Positions 17,219-25,834 of a stretch of 64,000 nt of DNA are shown here, piece by piece (position 1 is the first letter of the stretch; every line of letters starts with the position of its first letter). Below the pieces are notes generated by a model. The model was not told where the DNA came from and ran no database searches. It saw only the letters and a program-made list of their open reading frames with translations. The position numbers and the translations under genes are program-made. Source of the stretch: JAMQKA01 sp031569985 (GTDB lineage Bacteria; Bacteroidota; Rhodothermia; Balneolales; Balneolaceae); contig NZ_JAMQKA010000006.1 in the NCBI RefSeq assembly GCF_031569985.1, positions 62,001 to 126,000 of the forward strand. Reading direction: 5' to 3'.

Positions 17219-17473
17219 ATGAACCAATCAAACAAAACAGCCAGAGAAGTAGTAATAGATCATCTTAACGAATATTTGGGGGCGGCCGAAGAGATCGATA
17301 TCCGTTCGGCCGTGCTGTGTGGAGAAATGGGCTGCGGTGATATGGCCGACTTTATTTTCAACCATGACGAACTCCGCCGCCCCTATAACGGCCGGGTTGA
17401 CAATCCGGAAGAGGCCTGCCATAAGCTGCACGAGGCATATCAGCAGGTGATCCGGGATGGAAATGGCAATTAA
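17219..17473 (+). CDS. Small hypothetical protein after nadA
   Basis: An 84-residue soluble protein starting MNQSNKTAREVVIDHLNEYL, with the central VLCGEMGCGDMADFIFNHDEL. The two Cys eight residues or fewer apart with Gly could bind metal, but no known motif was matched. It follows nadA by 31 nt in the same orientation. I do not recognise the family. Confidence 0.5.
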   Translation: MNQSNKTAREVVIDHLNEYLGAAEEIDIRSAVLCGEMGCGDMADFIFNHDELRRPYNGRVDNPEEACHKLHEAYQQVIRDGNGN

Positions 17474-17487
17474 TATGATTTCTTTTT

Positions 17488-17503
17488 AAGACAAAATACT
17501 CTT
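17488..17503. promoter_or_regulatory. AAGA-N8-TCTT palindrome, site 2
   Basis: AAGA-CAAAATAC-TCTT within perfect 9-nt arms (TTTTTAAGA at 17483-17491 and TCTTAAAAA at 17500-17508). It is the best-formed of the seven sites and lies 145 nt upstream of the triple DUF2249 gene. Confidence 0.5.
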
Positions 17504-17647
17504 AAAAATAATTTCTGATATATCCACAGAATTTCTGAAATATGCCTTCGCGGGTTGCTCTTTTTGTGAGGCCCGGGGAGGACAAACGAATAGTCTAGTC
17601 AATAATCTGTACATGTATAATAGATAACATAAACCAGGATTTTACTC

Positions 17648-18403
17648 ATGGAACAAACAACACAGGAACTCGACGTACGAACACTGGTCCCAATCAAGCG
17701 GCACGAAAAACTGCTGAAGCTATTTAAGGAGCTGCCGGCGGGAGACAGTTTTGTATTTATCAACGATCACGATCCCAAACCGCTCTACTATGAATTCCGC
17801 TCGATCTACGGAGATGTGGTCGGCTGGGAATACCTGCAGCGCGGGGGACAGGAATGGAAAGTGCGCGTAACGCGTACCGAGCCCTCGCAGGGCAGGGAGT
17901 TTGAAGATATTTCCACGCTGATGGATCTCCGAAAAGCCGATAAAAAAGACTGGAAATATGCGGTATTTCATCGCTATGGAATGATGCTGAAAGGCGATAC
18001 GATGGAGATCATATCGGAAGAAGACCCGGAAGAGATCCGCCGGATTTTCAAAAAGAAGTTCGATGGTGAATACACATGGACCTACAAGAAAGATCGCCCG
18101 GGAGAATATGTGATTCACGTGACCAAAAAGGAGGAGACCGATCCGGCGTTGGAGGATGTCTCTGTAGTTAATTCATTTGACGTTCGGCCGCATCCCCCTG
18201 CCAAACGCCACGATATGGTGTTCGATGCCTTCGACGAGCTGAAACCGGGCGAAGCGTTTGTGTTTATCAACGATCACGATCCCAAGCCGCTCTATTACCA
18301 GATGGAGGCCGAAAGTGACGAGCCGTTCAAATGGGAGTACCTGGAAACCATGCCGAAGGAGTGGAAGGTAAAAGTGATGAAGCTTAAAGAAGACAACAGT
18401 TAA
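17648..18403 (+). CDS. Triple DUF2249 repeat protein
   Basis: A 251-residue protein with three DUF2249 units: about 8-82 (LDVRTLVPIKRH ... VFINDHDPKPLYYE), a degenerate middle unit about 90-170 that lacks NDHDPKP, and about 178-247 (FDVRPHPPAKRH ... VFINDHDPKPLYYQ). Units one and three are near-copies of each other and of the single-domain protein at 4948-5190. DUF2249 function is unknown, with frequent links to haemerythrin and NO metabolism. Site 2 of the recurrent palindrome lies upstream. Confidence 0.82.
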   Translation: MEQTTQELDVRTLVPIKRHEKLLKLFKELPAGDSFVFINDHDPKPLYYEFRSIYGDVVGWEYLQRGGQEWKVRVTRTEPSQGREFEDISTLMDLRKADKKDWKYAVFHRYGMMLKGDTMEIISEEDPEEIRRIFKKKFDGEYTWTYKKDRPGEYVIHVTKKEETDPALEDVSVVNSFDVRPHPPAKRHDMVFDAFDELKPGEAFVFINDHDPKPLYYQMEAESDEPFKWEYLETMPKEWKVKVMKLKEDNS

Positions 18404-18421
18404 TGTAACAAAACGAGAACC

Positions 18422-18823
18422 ATGAAAAGGAAAACGGCGGGCAGCTACTCTCGACCACATAAAAGTCGTAATACAACCACCAATTTTGAGCTGGACTCCA
18501 CCCTGATGGAGCTTGTCAAGCTACGTATTTCACAGATCAACAAATGCGATGGTTGTGTGGAAAAATATCGGGAATCAGCTCGCCGTATCGGGGAAGAAAA
18601 GCAGCGAATCCACTGGCTGGATGCATGGACCGAAGCCCCGTTGTTTACCTCCAGGGAACAGGCCGCACTTGCCTGGACCGAAGTGCTGAGCCGAATATCC
18701 GAACAGGAAATAGCCGATGATCTTTATGATATTATTAAGGATTTTTTCTCGGATGAAGAGATAGAACAGCTGACCTCTGCAATTGAGAACATAAAAGAGC
18801 GAAAGCAACGCCGGAAAGTATAA
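18422..18823 (+). CDS. AhpD/CMD-like protein, divergent
   Basis: A 133-residue CMD-family protein with INKCDGCVEKYRESARRIGEEKQRI (Cys-x2-Cys but Tyr-Arg in place of the usual His). The full C-terminal AhpD core is missing and the N-terminus is basic and short. It follows the DUF2249 protein by 18 nt. Its TAA stop (18821-18823) is made by the left end of a MITE-like repeat, so the C-terminus may have been reshaped by that insertion. Confidence 0.7.
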   Translation: MKRKTAGSYSRPHKSRNTTTNFELDSTLMELVKLRISQINKCDGCVEKYRESARRIGEEKQRIHWLDAWTEAPLFTSREQAALAWTEVLSRISEQEIADDLYDIIKDFFSDEEIEQLTSAIENIKERKQRRKV

Positions 18824-19055
18824 ACCCGGATTCCTCACATATATTTATGTTGTAACGCCAAAAGCCACTACACAACAAGGAGTCAGGACTATTGTTATCG
18901 CTTTTTGAAAACTACATGGCGCTTTTTCTGCGAAATTTACCCCTCAGCTGCGTTGAAGCTAACATGACGTGCTCAACGTACTCAGGTACGTTTCCACCGT
19001 CAATTTATCTTCGCCTTACTGAGGAAAAAATTTCTTGGTGAGGTAATCCGGGTAA
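18821..19055. mobile_element. MITE-like repeat, copy 1 (235 bp)
   Basis: Left end TAAACCCGGATTCCTCAC and right end GGTGAGGTAATCCGGGTAA are imperfect inverted repeats. The interior shares long stretches with copies 3 and 4, e.g. GCCACTACACAACAAGGA and ATGACGTGCTCAACGTAC. The left TA is inside the stop codon of the upstream AhpD-like gene. It fills most of the 302-nt gap before the SDR gene. Confidence 0.7.
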
Positions 19056-19125
19056 TTGGTGCCGGCAAACCGTTCAGGCCAACAAAAATGGACGAACTAA
19101 AAATCATATACAGAGGATATAGCAG

Positions 19126-19839
19126 ATGAAATTATCTTCCCGAAAGGCGATTGTTACCGGGGCCGGAAGCGGGCTCGGTGCGGCCATTGCAACAGCCCTG
19201 ACCCGGCAGGATGTACATGTATTTGGACTCGGCCGTACGAAAAAGAAACTGTCGGCTGTGCAGAACACAGCAGAGGGGCCATTTACCCCCGTTTCCATCG
19301 ATATCACCGACCGGGCGGCGGTTAGCGGCTGGGTGTCCGAAACATTTTTCCGCGATTCGGCTCCCGATATTCTGGTCAACAACGCCGGAGCCGGGTATTT
19401 TGCCCAGGTGGATGAGCTGGCCCCGGAGCACTGGGAAGAGATGGTCCGCACCAACCTGAACGGGATGTTTTACCTGACCCGCGAGATCGTGCCCCTGATG
19501 AAGCAGCACTCCGGTAGCACTCACATTATTAATGTGGGATCTATCCTGTCCACAGTTGGTAATCCAAAGCAGTCCGGTTACTGTGCCACAAAATTTGGCA
19601 TAGCCGGATTCAGTGAAGCGCTGTTTAAAGAATTGCGCTACGATGGTATTAAAGTAACCTGCCTGAATCCGGGTTCCATAGAGACCGATTTTTTTGAAGA
19701 GTCGGGCATTCGGCCTCACGACAGCATGCTGCAGCCCGCCGATATAGCAAACACGGTGATTCACCTGCTGCAAACGCCGGACAATTTTCTGGTCAGTGAT
19801 TTGACGATACGCCCGCTGAATCCCAGACGCGGGGATTAG
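19126..19839 (+). CDS. Short-chain dehydrogenase/reductase
   Basis: A 237-residue Rossmann enzyme with TGAGSGLGAAIATAL at 11-25 (cofactor binding), NNAGAGYFAQVD (structural motif), INVGSILSTVG (catalytic Ser) and the YCATK Tyr-x3-Lys pair, followed by LNPGSIETDFF. GLGRTKKK after strand two, with basic residues, hints at NADP. Length is typical for classical SDRs; the substrate is unknown. It stands alone between two repeats of the MITE-like family. Confidence 0.9.
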   Translation: MKLSSRKAIVTGAGSGLGAAIATALTRQDVHVFGLGRTKKKLSAVQNTAEGPFTPVSIDITDRAAVSGWVSETFFRDSAPDILVNNAGAGYFAQVDELAPEHWEEMVRTNLNGMFYLTREIVPLMKQHSGSTHIINVGSILSTVGNPKQSGYCATKFGIAGFSEALFKELRYDGIKVTCLNPGSIETDFFEESGIRPHDSMLQPADIANTVIHLLQTPDNFLVSDLTIRPLNPRRGD

Positions 19840-20024
19840 TGCCTGAGAACAGGAACTATCACAAATGATTATGACCGTTACCGCAGACGGTAGACCGCTA
19901 TAATATTCACGCAAGGTTAGTCAACGGTCCACGAACAGTGGTCAAATACAACGTCACAGACTTATTTTTTAACTGATAACCAGATTTTGTAATTCAGATT
20001 AATCACATAAAAAAATTTGTTTTT

Positions 20025-21008
20025 ATGAACATTAACGTTGGAATTATTGGTGGCGGCGGATATGCAGCAGGTGAACTGATTCGCTTGTTAGCCAGCCACC
20101 CGGAAGCAAATATTGATTTTGTTTATAGTCGCAGCCAGGGTGGAAGACCGATCCGTTCGGTCCATCAGGATCTGATTGGGAAAGTGGAAATGGACTTTGC
20201 CCAATCGGTGAATCCGGAGGTTGATGTCATCTTTCTATGCATGGGACATGGTAATTCACGCCGTTTTCTGGAAGAAAATAACGTGCCCGATGATATGAAG
20301 ATAGTAGATATCAGTCGTGATTTTCGTCTATCTGAAGATGCCGGGTATAAAGGGGGTAAGCGTTTTGTGTACGGGTTACCTGAACTGAACCATGGGAAAA
20401 TTAAAACGGCTGATTTAATTGCAAATCCCGGTTGTTATGCATCGGCCATAGAACTGGCATTGCTGCCGCTGGCCAGCAGGCAACATCTGCAGCAGGATAT
20501 ACATGTTCAGGCCATCACAGGCTCCACCGGGGCCGGCCGAAAACGATCCACAACATCGCATTTTAGCTGGCGCGACGGCAACATATCGATATACAAGGCG
20601 CTGAACCACCAGCATGAAGGGGAAATTAAGGAGTCCCTTCAATCCTTACAGGCCGGTTTTGATAAAGGCATCCATATTATTCCGGTGCGTGGTAATTATA
20701 CCCGAGGCATTTTTGTGACGGCCTATACAAAAATCGATTTCAAGGAAAACCAGGCTGTTGAGCTGTACCATGATTTTTATCGGGATGCTCCATTTACCGC
20801 TGTCAGTTCGGAACCTGTTCACCTGAAGCAGGTGGTAAATACCAACAACTGCTTGCTGCATGTTCAGAAGGTGGGTCCCCATCTTCTGATCACAAGTATT
20901 ATTGACAACCTGCTGAAAGGGGCATCCGGCCAGGCCGTACAAAATATGAATCTGATGTTTGGACTGGATGAAAATGTGGGGCTGGATTTGAAAGCCAATT
21001 ATTTCTAG
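20025..21008 (+). CDS. argC: N-acetyl-gamma-glutamyl-phosphate reductase
   Basis: A 327-residue enzyme with GIIGGGGYAAGELIRLL at the N-terminus (NADP binding) and the catalytic Cys137 in IANPGCYASAIELALLPL. It reduces N-acetyl-glutamyl-phosphate in arginine synthesis. Usual Bacteroidota operon partners (argG, argD, argB, argE) are absent, so the gene stands alone here. Its stop codon (TAG, 21006-21008) is the first triplet of repeat copy 2. Confidence 0.92.
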   Translation: MNINVGIIGGGGYAAGELIRLLASHPEANIDFVYSRSQGGRPIRSVHQDLIGKVEMDFAQSVNPEVDVIFLCMGHGNSRRFLEENNVPDDMKIVDISRDFRLSEDAGYKGGKRFVYGLPELNHGKIKTADLIANPGCYASAIELALLPLASRQHLQQDIHVQAITGSTGAGRKRSTTSHFSWRDGNISIYKALNHQHEGEIKESLQSLQAGFDKGIHIIPVRGNYTRGIFVTAYTKIDFKENQAVELYHDFYRDAPFTAVSSEPVHLKQVVNTNNCLLHVQKVGPHLLITSIIDNLLKGASGQAVQNMNLMFGLDENVGLDLKANYF

Positions 21009-21060
21009 CCCGTATTTTTTATAAGAGTTTTGAATAAATTTCTTGGTGAGGTCCGGGCTA
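21006..21060. repeat. MITE-like repeat, copy 2 (55 bp, internally deleted)
   Basis: Ends TAGCCCG (21006-21012) and CGGGCTA (21054-21060) are perfect inverted repeats. The inner end AATTTCTTGGTGAGGT matches the right side of copies 1 and 4. It looks like a deletion derivative. The left end forms the argC stop codon. Confidence 0.6.
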
Positions 21061-21167
21061 GTTCCCTGCTGAAGGATGACTGTACAAATGAATCTATAAA
21101 CTTATAAAAAAATTGCTATCAGATGTTCCTTTTCCTAAAGCTTATCTAACCGTGAAAAGATAGGGCC

Positions 21168-21878
21168 ATGTACAATGTAAAACTATACTGCCTCCAGCAT
21201 GTACCTTATGAAGGACCGGAGATGATTGACCCCGTATTAGAGCAGATGGGATATACCTTGAAACGCATCAAACTCTACAACGGCGATCTGCTGCCTGATC
21301 TCAAATTTATTGACTATTTGATTGTGCTGGGCGGGCCGATGGATATGGAAAATGAAGACCGATATCCCTGGCTGGCCGATGAGAAAAAGCTGATCAAGGC
21401 GATGATCGATGCCGGAAAACCGATACTCGGTATTTGCCTGGGCGCCCAGCTGATTGCACACGTGCTGGGGCATTCCGTGTATCCGGCCGAAGACCACGAA
21501 ATAGGCTGGTATCCTGTCCGGCTAACCAAAGCGGGCAGGCAGCATCCTGCAACCAAAAACTGGGGCGAAAACCCGACGGTATTCCACTGGCACAGCAATA
21601 CGTTTGATCTGCCCAAAGGTGCCATCCATTTGGCCTCGACGGATCTCTGCCCGAACCAGGCGTTTATTTTAAACGAAAACATTATTGGCCTGCAGTTTCA
21701 CCTGGAAATCGGGCATCCCCAGGTGCAGAAGATGATTGATAACTGGGGAAGATACAAAGAATCAGGTTTGAACGTGCAAAGTCCGGACGAGATGTTGCGA
21801 AAATCTAAAGCCGCTGTAAAAACCCAAAAAATGTTGTACCATCTGCTGTATTACTGGTTCACGGCAGTAAAAGATTAA
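21168..21878 (+). CDS. Class I glutamine amidotransferase domain protein
   Basis: A 236-residue GMP-synthase-type glutaminase. The nucleophile is Cys90 in GICLGAQLIAHVLG, and the triad His and Glu lie in LQFHLEIGH; FHWHSNTFDLP is the usual middle motif. No synthetase domain follows, so it acts alone or with a distant partner (e.g. on gamma-glutamyl compounds). Its TAA stop (21876-21878) is the first triplet of repeat copy 3. Confidence 0.85.
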   Translation: MYNVKLYCLQHVPYEGPEMIDPVLEQMGYTLKRIKLYNGDLLPDLKFIDYLIVLGGPMDMENEDRYPWLADEKKLIKAMIDAGKPILGICLGAQLIAHVLGHSVYPAEDHEIGWYPVRLTKAGRQHPATKNWGENPTVFHWHSNTFDLPKGAIHLASTDLCPNQAFILNENIIGLQFHLEIGHPQVQKMIDNWGRYKESGLNVQSPDEMLRKSKAAVKTQKMLYHLLYYWFTAVKD

Positions 21879-22110
21879 CCCGGATTATTCACGAAATAGT
21901 AAATATAAGAGGTTAAGCTCATGATAATACTGAGTATATAGAAATTCTCTTATAGCTCAATGTTGGGTGCCGTAGCAGTGTGCTGCGAAATTCGCCCGTG
22001 CACTTCGTTGAAGGAGAAAATGACGTGCTCAACGTACCAATGTACGGTTCCGCCGTCATTTTCCCTCCGCCTTGTGCACAACCAAATTTTTTGGTGAATA
22101 ATCCGGGTTA
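21876..22110. mobile_element. MITE-like repeat, copy 3 (235 bp, perfect 17-bp ends)
   Basis: TAACCCGGATTATTCAC (21876-21892) and GTGAATAATCCGGGTTA (22094-22110) are exact reverse complements. Inside, GAAAATGACG (22016-22025) pairs with CGTCATTTTC (22054-22063) around GTAC-CAAT-GTAC. There is no coding frame. The ends start with TA and the left TAA is the stop of the amidotransferase gene. The size equals copy 1. The element lies between convergent genes and may also end transcripts. Confidence 0.75.
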
Positions 22111-22219
22111 ATTTTGTGAGGGGTGGTCAAAAAAGTACCCGTTACGGTAAAGTTATAGTCGGTAAAATAGGGCCTGAACGAGTAAACAGGTGAAAGCTCT
22201 TCTAAATAGTGTTTTCAAA

Positions 22220-22459
22220 TCACTCTTTCGGGTCGGGTAAATACTTCAGAATCCAGAATGAGCACAAGGCGAGTATAGCCGATCCGATAAAGGTAGTCAG
22301 TGCAAAGTTAAAGTTCTCCTGCAGGGCGTTGTTCAAAGCTCCAAACAGGAACCATATCTGCAGACTCACAAAAAGAATCAGAAGGATGATAATCGCAGTC
22401 ATCAGCGTATTGGTCTTGTTGGGATGCGCTTTATTTTGTGATTCTCGAAAATCGGCCAT
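22220..22459 (-). CDS. Small two-helix membrane protein of the molybdoenzyme operon
   Basis: A 79-residue protein with two helices, about 18-42 (TLMTAIIILLILFVSLQIW) and 53-72, and a short charged tail. It resembles small DUF6755-like membrane proteins seen in similar molybdoenzyme clusters; this family name is tentative. It is the last gene of the operon, 3 nt after the Rieske gene. Confidence 0.6.
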   Translation of the reverse strand: MADFRESQNKAHPNKTNTLMTAIIILLILFVSLQIWFLFGALNNALQENFNFALTTFIGSAILALCSFWILKYLPDPKE

Positions 22460-22462
22460 GGC

Positions 22463-22990
22463 TTAGCTGATGTTTTCTTGTTCCTGTTCTTCCTTTCCCG
22501 TCACATACACTTTATCCTCTCTGATGATCACGGCTAATTGTGGAAGTGGACGCGGAGGCGGACCGGCAATCACTCTTCCTGATTCTGCATCAAAAAATCC
22601 CTGGTGGCACGGGCATTCTATCTGGTTCAGATCGGCCCGGTACCGAACCGCACAGGCCAAGTGCGTACATTTTTGCTCAAAGGCCCGCCAGCGGTCTTCC
22701 TCCAGCCGGATGAGGATATAGGGAACCACCTTGGTGCCCTCAATCTCAAACTGAAACATCTCTCCCACCGCCACATCCGAAACGTTGCATACAAAATGCT
22801 CTCCCTTCAATCCTTCCTTTGGAAACAGAAGCGACTTGATCACAATACCGCCATTACTGATGGCAAGGGCCCCGGAGAGCAGTCCCAGGAACTTGGCAAA
22901 TTCCCTGCGGCTTACATGCGTGGCCTTGGTTTTTTCAATGGGGAAATCCCTTTTCCAATTTGGGTCATTATCGGAATGTTGGTCTTTCAT
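22463..22990 (-). CDS. Rieske [2Fe-2S] protein with Tat-type anchor
   Basis: A 175-residue protein. Cluster motifs CTHLAC (108-113) and CPCH (126-129) contain both His ligands and the two extra Cys that form the disulfide in bc1/b6f-type Rieske proteins, implying a high potential. An N-terminal SRREFAK motif (27-33) before a hydrophobic stretch is a twin-arginine signal, probably retained as an anchor. That places the domain outside, although the operon's molybdoenzyme has no export signal. Neighbours: ferredoxin-like subunit 10 nt upstream. Confidence 0.88.
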   Translation of the reverse strand: MKDQHSDNDPNWKRDFPIEKTKATHVSRREFAKFLGLLSGALAISNGGIVIKSLLFPKEGLKGEHFVCNVSDVAVGEMFQFEIEGTKVVPYILIRLEEDRWRAFEQKCTHLACAVRYRADLNQIECPCHQGFFDAESGRVIAGPPPRPLPQLAVIIREDKVYVTGKEEQEQENIS

Positions 22991-23000
22991 AGCGTTGGAA

Positions 23001-23570
23001 TTACAAAACGGTTAATTCATGTGAGCCCTTGGGCATCATTACGCTTACCTTGGTGTTTACAGTCTCATTACCAAATTTGAACTGGTTGACCGGAACGCTG
23101 TCGGGGCGTTTTTCTTCAATTTCTTCCCGGGTGCCGAAATAGAGTGCCTGGGTAGGACATACGGTGGCACACATCGGTTTTTTTCCTGCGCTCGTCCGAT
23201 CGTAACACATGTTGCATTTCATCATCAGCTCGGCTTTTTCTTCCTTTTTCGGAACCCCAAACGGGCATGCATACACACAATTTGAGCATCCGATGCAGCG
23301 GGAAGTGTTGGCTGTATGAACAATACCGTAATCATCCTTGGTGATGGCGTCGGCGGGACACACCTTCGCACAGGCCGGGTCTTCGCAGTGCATGCACACC
23401 TGGACGGTGGTTTGGGTACTGACCGCCCGCTCCACATAGTGAATATGGATCATGCTCTCCTGCCCGTTGGTTTCGCACTCGGCACAGGCCATCTCGCAGG
23501 CATGGCAACCGATACATCGCTGCATATCTACAAAAAAGCCCATTTCCTGGTCAAATTCGGTATCTAACAT
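23001..23570 (-). CDS. Four-cluster [4Fe-4S] ferredoxin subunit (NrfC/DmsB-like)
   Basis: A 189-residue electron-transfer subunit with four Cys groups: CIGCHACEMACAEC, CMHCEDPACAKVCP, CIGCSNCVYACPFG and CNMCYDRTSAGKKPMCATVCP. These are enough for four [4Fe-4S] clusters as in DmsB, NrfC or HycB. No signal peptide. It would pass electrons between the cytochrome b or Rieske subunits and the molybdoenzyme just upstream (18 nt). Confidence 0.9.
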   Translation of the reverse strand: MLDTEFDQEMGFFVDMQRCIGCHACEMACAECETNGQESMIHIHYVERAVSTQTTVQVCMHCEDPACAKVCPADAITKDDYGIVHTANTSRCIGCSNCVYACPFGVPKKEEKAELMMKCNMCYDRTSAGKKPMCATVCPTQALYFGTREEIEEKRPDSVPVNQFKFGNETVNTKVSVMMPKGSHELTVL

Positions 23571-23588
23571 AATCTGTCCTCATTTTAA

Positions 23589-25814
23589 TTAAGATTGTGC
23601 ATAGCTTTGAAATGCTGTTTCTGTTCGGTGATCCGATGCTTTTTCCCCGGTCGGTACCAACTGGCAGGCACAGACCTTGAATTCCGGTATTTTGGAAACC
23701 GGATCCAGCGTACCGATTGTGAGCTGGTTGGCCGAATGTTTGCCGCCCCAGTGGTAGGGGATAAAAACGGTGTCTTCCCGGATGGTCTCCACAACGTGAG
23801 CCGGAAATTCTGCTTCTCCACGCCTGGTTTTCACTTTGATAAGATCCCGTTCTTCGATACCGTACTGGTAAGCCAACCTGGGATGAATCTCCAGCAGCGG
23901 CTCGGGGTATTGATCCACCAGTTTCCCGATCCGGCGGGTTTGGGTGCCGCTGAGATACTGGGATACTACGCGACCGGTTGTCAGCACCACGGGAAACTCA
24001 TCATCAGTAACTTCGGAAGGCTCGCGATAGGGAACCGGGTTAAAGTGGGCCTTGCCGTCGTCCGTGGCAAATTCGTAATCTTCCCAAAGCCGCGGAGTTC
24101 CCGGGTGATCCAGATCGGGGCATGGCCAGAACACGCCCATATTCTTTTCGATCTTTTCGTAGGTAATACCGTAGTAATCAGCCGTGCCGCCTTTGGAGGC
24201 TACCCGGAGTTCATTGAAGATGGCCTCGCTGTTTTCATAGTCAAATTTGTCGCCTGCGCCCAGCCGCGCTGCCAGCTCTTTCAGAATTTCTGTGTCCTTT
24301 CGCGCATTGCCAGGCGGAGTAACGGCCTGGTTGATTTTTACAACGCGTCCTTCAGCCGTGGTAACGGTTCCCTCCTCCTCTTCATGCAGCGAACCGGGCA
24401 GGATGATATCAGCATGGCGGGCGGTTTCATTCAGGAAAAAGTCGATGCAGGCATAAAACTCCAGTTTCTCCAGGGCTTCACGCACAAAATTGTTGTTGGG
24501 CAGAGAGACCAGCGGGTTGAAGCAGATGGAAAGCAGTCCCTTGATCTCTCCCCGGTGTATGGCCTCTATAATCTCATAAGCCGTAATCCCTTTTCCGGGC
24601 ATTTCCTGTTCATCGATGCCCCACACATCGGCAATATATTTGCGGTGTTCCAGGTTGGTGATATCGCGGTTGCCGGGAAGCTGATCGCACTTGTGACCGT
24701 GCTCGCGTCCGCCCTGGCCGTTGCCCTGTCCCGTAATGGTACCGTACCCACAGTAGGGTTTGCCGATTCTTCCCGTAGCCAGCACCAGGTTGATGCAGCT
24801 CAGTACATTCTCAACGCCCTTGGAATGGTGCTCGATGCCTCGGGCATGCATCAGGAAACTGGTATCGGCTTTGCCCCACAGAGTGGCGGCCTCCAAGATT
24901 TTTTCTTTGTCAATACCGGTATGTTTTTCCGCCCAGTCCAGATCATAATCTTTAACGGCTTCAATGGTTTCTTCAAAGCCCGAGGTGTGCTTCTCGATGA
25001 AGTCGTGATCGATCCAGTCGTTATCCACCAGGATCTTGAGCATAGCTCCGAAAAGAGCAGAGTCACCACCCGGACGAATCGGCAGATGCAAGTCGGCGGT
25101 CCGTGCCAGTGGAATCACACGCGGATCTACCACGATTAGTTTGGCTCCGTTATCCCGTGCCTCCCAGATATAATGCGTGAGGGTGGGGAACGTCTCGCTG
25201 ACATTGGCCCCGGCAATGATGATAACTTCGGCATGTTTCAGATCAGCCCAGCTGTTGGAAATTCGATCCAGTCCGAACGCTTTTTTGTTGCCTCCGCCGG
25301 CACTGACCATGCAAAGCCTTCCGTTGTAATCCAGGTTGGCGGTTTTAAGTGCTACCCGGGCAAATTTCCCGATCATGTAGCATTTTTCGTTGGTCAGGGA
25401 TACGCCCGAAAGCATGGAGAAAGCATCATTGCCATATTCCTTTTGAATGCGCTTAATCTCACTGATGGTGCGGCCCATGGCCGACTCCCAATCCGTTTTT
25501 TCAAATCCTTTGCCTTCCATCCTTTTTAGCGGATCCAGGATACGATCAGGATGATTATTTTGAAGATAACGCATCACGCCCTTTGGGCAGAGACGGCCCT
25601 CGTTAAACGGAAATTCCATCCAGGGTTCGAATCCGACCACATTGTTATCCTTTACTTTGAGCTGGATTCCGCACTGCATCCCGCAAAAACAGCAATGTGT
25701 TTTCACCAATTTGTCCGGTTCGTGCGCGCCGGGGAAGCCCTCTTTGGGCGCGTAATTTTTATTCGGACCAAACCGCTCGATAATTTTGTCAAGGGATGTA
25801 GGTAATTTTGCCAT
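23589..25814 (-). CDS. NasA-like molybdopterin oxidoreductase
   Basis: A 741-residue bis-MGD enzyme. The N-terminal [4Fe-4S] ligands are Cys41, Cys44, Cys48 and Cys76 (THCCFCGMQCG ... RLCPKG). A Cys at 168 in NGRLCMVSAGGG is the probable Mo ligand, as in assimilatory NasA/NarB and Nap/Fdh types; formate dehydrogenases often have Sec there. The C-terminal cofactor domain has VVLTTGRVVSQYLSGTQTRR. No Tat signal, so cytoplasmic. The closest family in appearance is assimilatory-type nitrate reductase, but the Rieske and cytochrome b partners are not those of classical NasA. The substrate could differ. Confidence 0.8.
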   Translation of the reverse strand: MAKLPTSLDKIIERFGPNKNYAPKEGFPGAHEPDKLVKTHCCFCGMQCGIQLKVKDNNVVGFEPWMEFPFNEGRLCPKGVMRYLQNNHPDRILDPLKRMEGKGFEKTDWESAMGRTISEIKRIQKEYGNDAFSMLSGVSLTNEKCYMIGKFARVALKTANLDYNGRLCMVSAGGGNKKAFGLDRISNSWADLKHAEVIIIAGANVSETFPTLTHYIWEARDNGAKLIVVDPRVIPLARTADLHLPIRPGGDSALFGAMLKILVDNDWIDHDFIEKHTSGFEETIEAVKDYDLDWAEKHTGIDKEKILEAATLWGKADTSFLMHARGIEHHSKGVENVLSCINLVLATGRIGKPYCGYGTITGQGNGQGGREHGHKCDQLPGNRDITNLEHRKYIADVWGIDEQEMPGKGITAYEIIEAIHRGEIKGLLSICFNPLVSLPNNNFVREALEKLEFYACIDFFLNETARHADIILPGSLHEEEEGTVTTAEGRVVKINQAVTPPGNARKDTEILKELAARLGAGDKFDYENSEAIFNELRVASKGGTADYYGITYEKIEKNMGVFWPCPDLDHPGTPRLWEDYEFATDDGKAHFNPVPYREPSEVTDDEFPVVLTTGRVVSQYLSGTQTRRIGKLVDQYPEPLLEIHPRLAYQYGIEERDLIKVKTRRGEAEFPAHVVETIREDTVFIPYHWGGKHSANQLTIGTLDPVSKIPEFKVCACQLVPTGEKASDHRTETAFQSYAQS

Positions 25815-25834
25815 GAATAAATATTCTTTGGGAA

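Noticed and set aside
23595..25139. 514-residue plus-strand frame inside the molybdoenzyme gene
   Set aside because: Antisense to a well-supported bis-MGD protein; no domain is recognised in it.
25615..25640. GGTTCGAATCC, a tRNA T-loop-like sequence
   Set aside because: It lies inside the molybdoenzyme coding frame and no acceptor or anticodon stems can be drawn around it.
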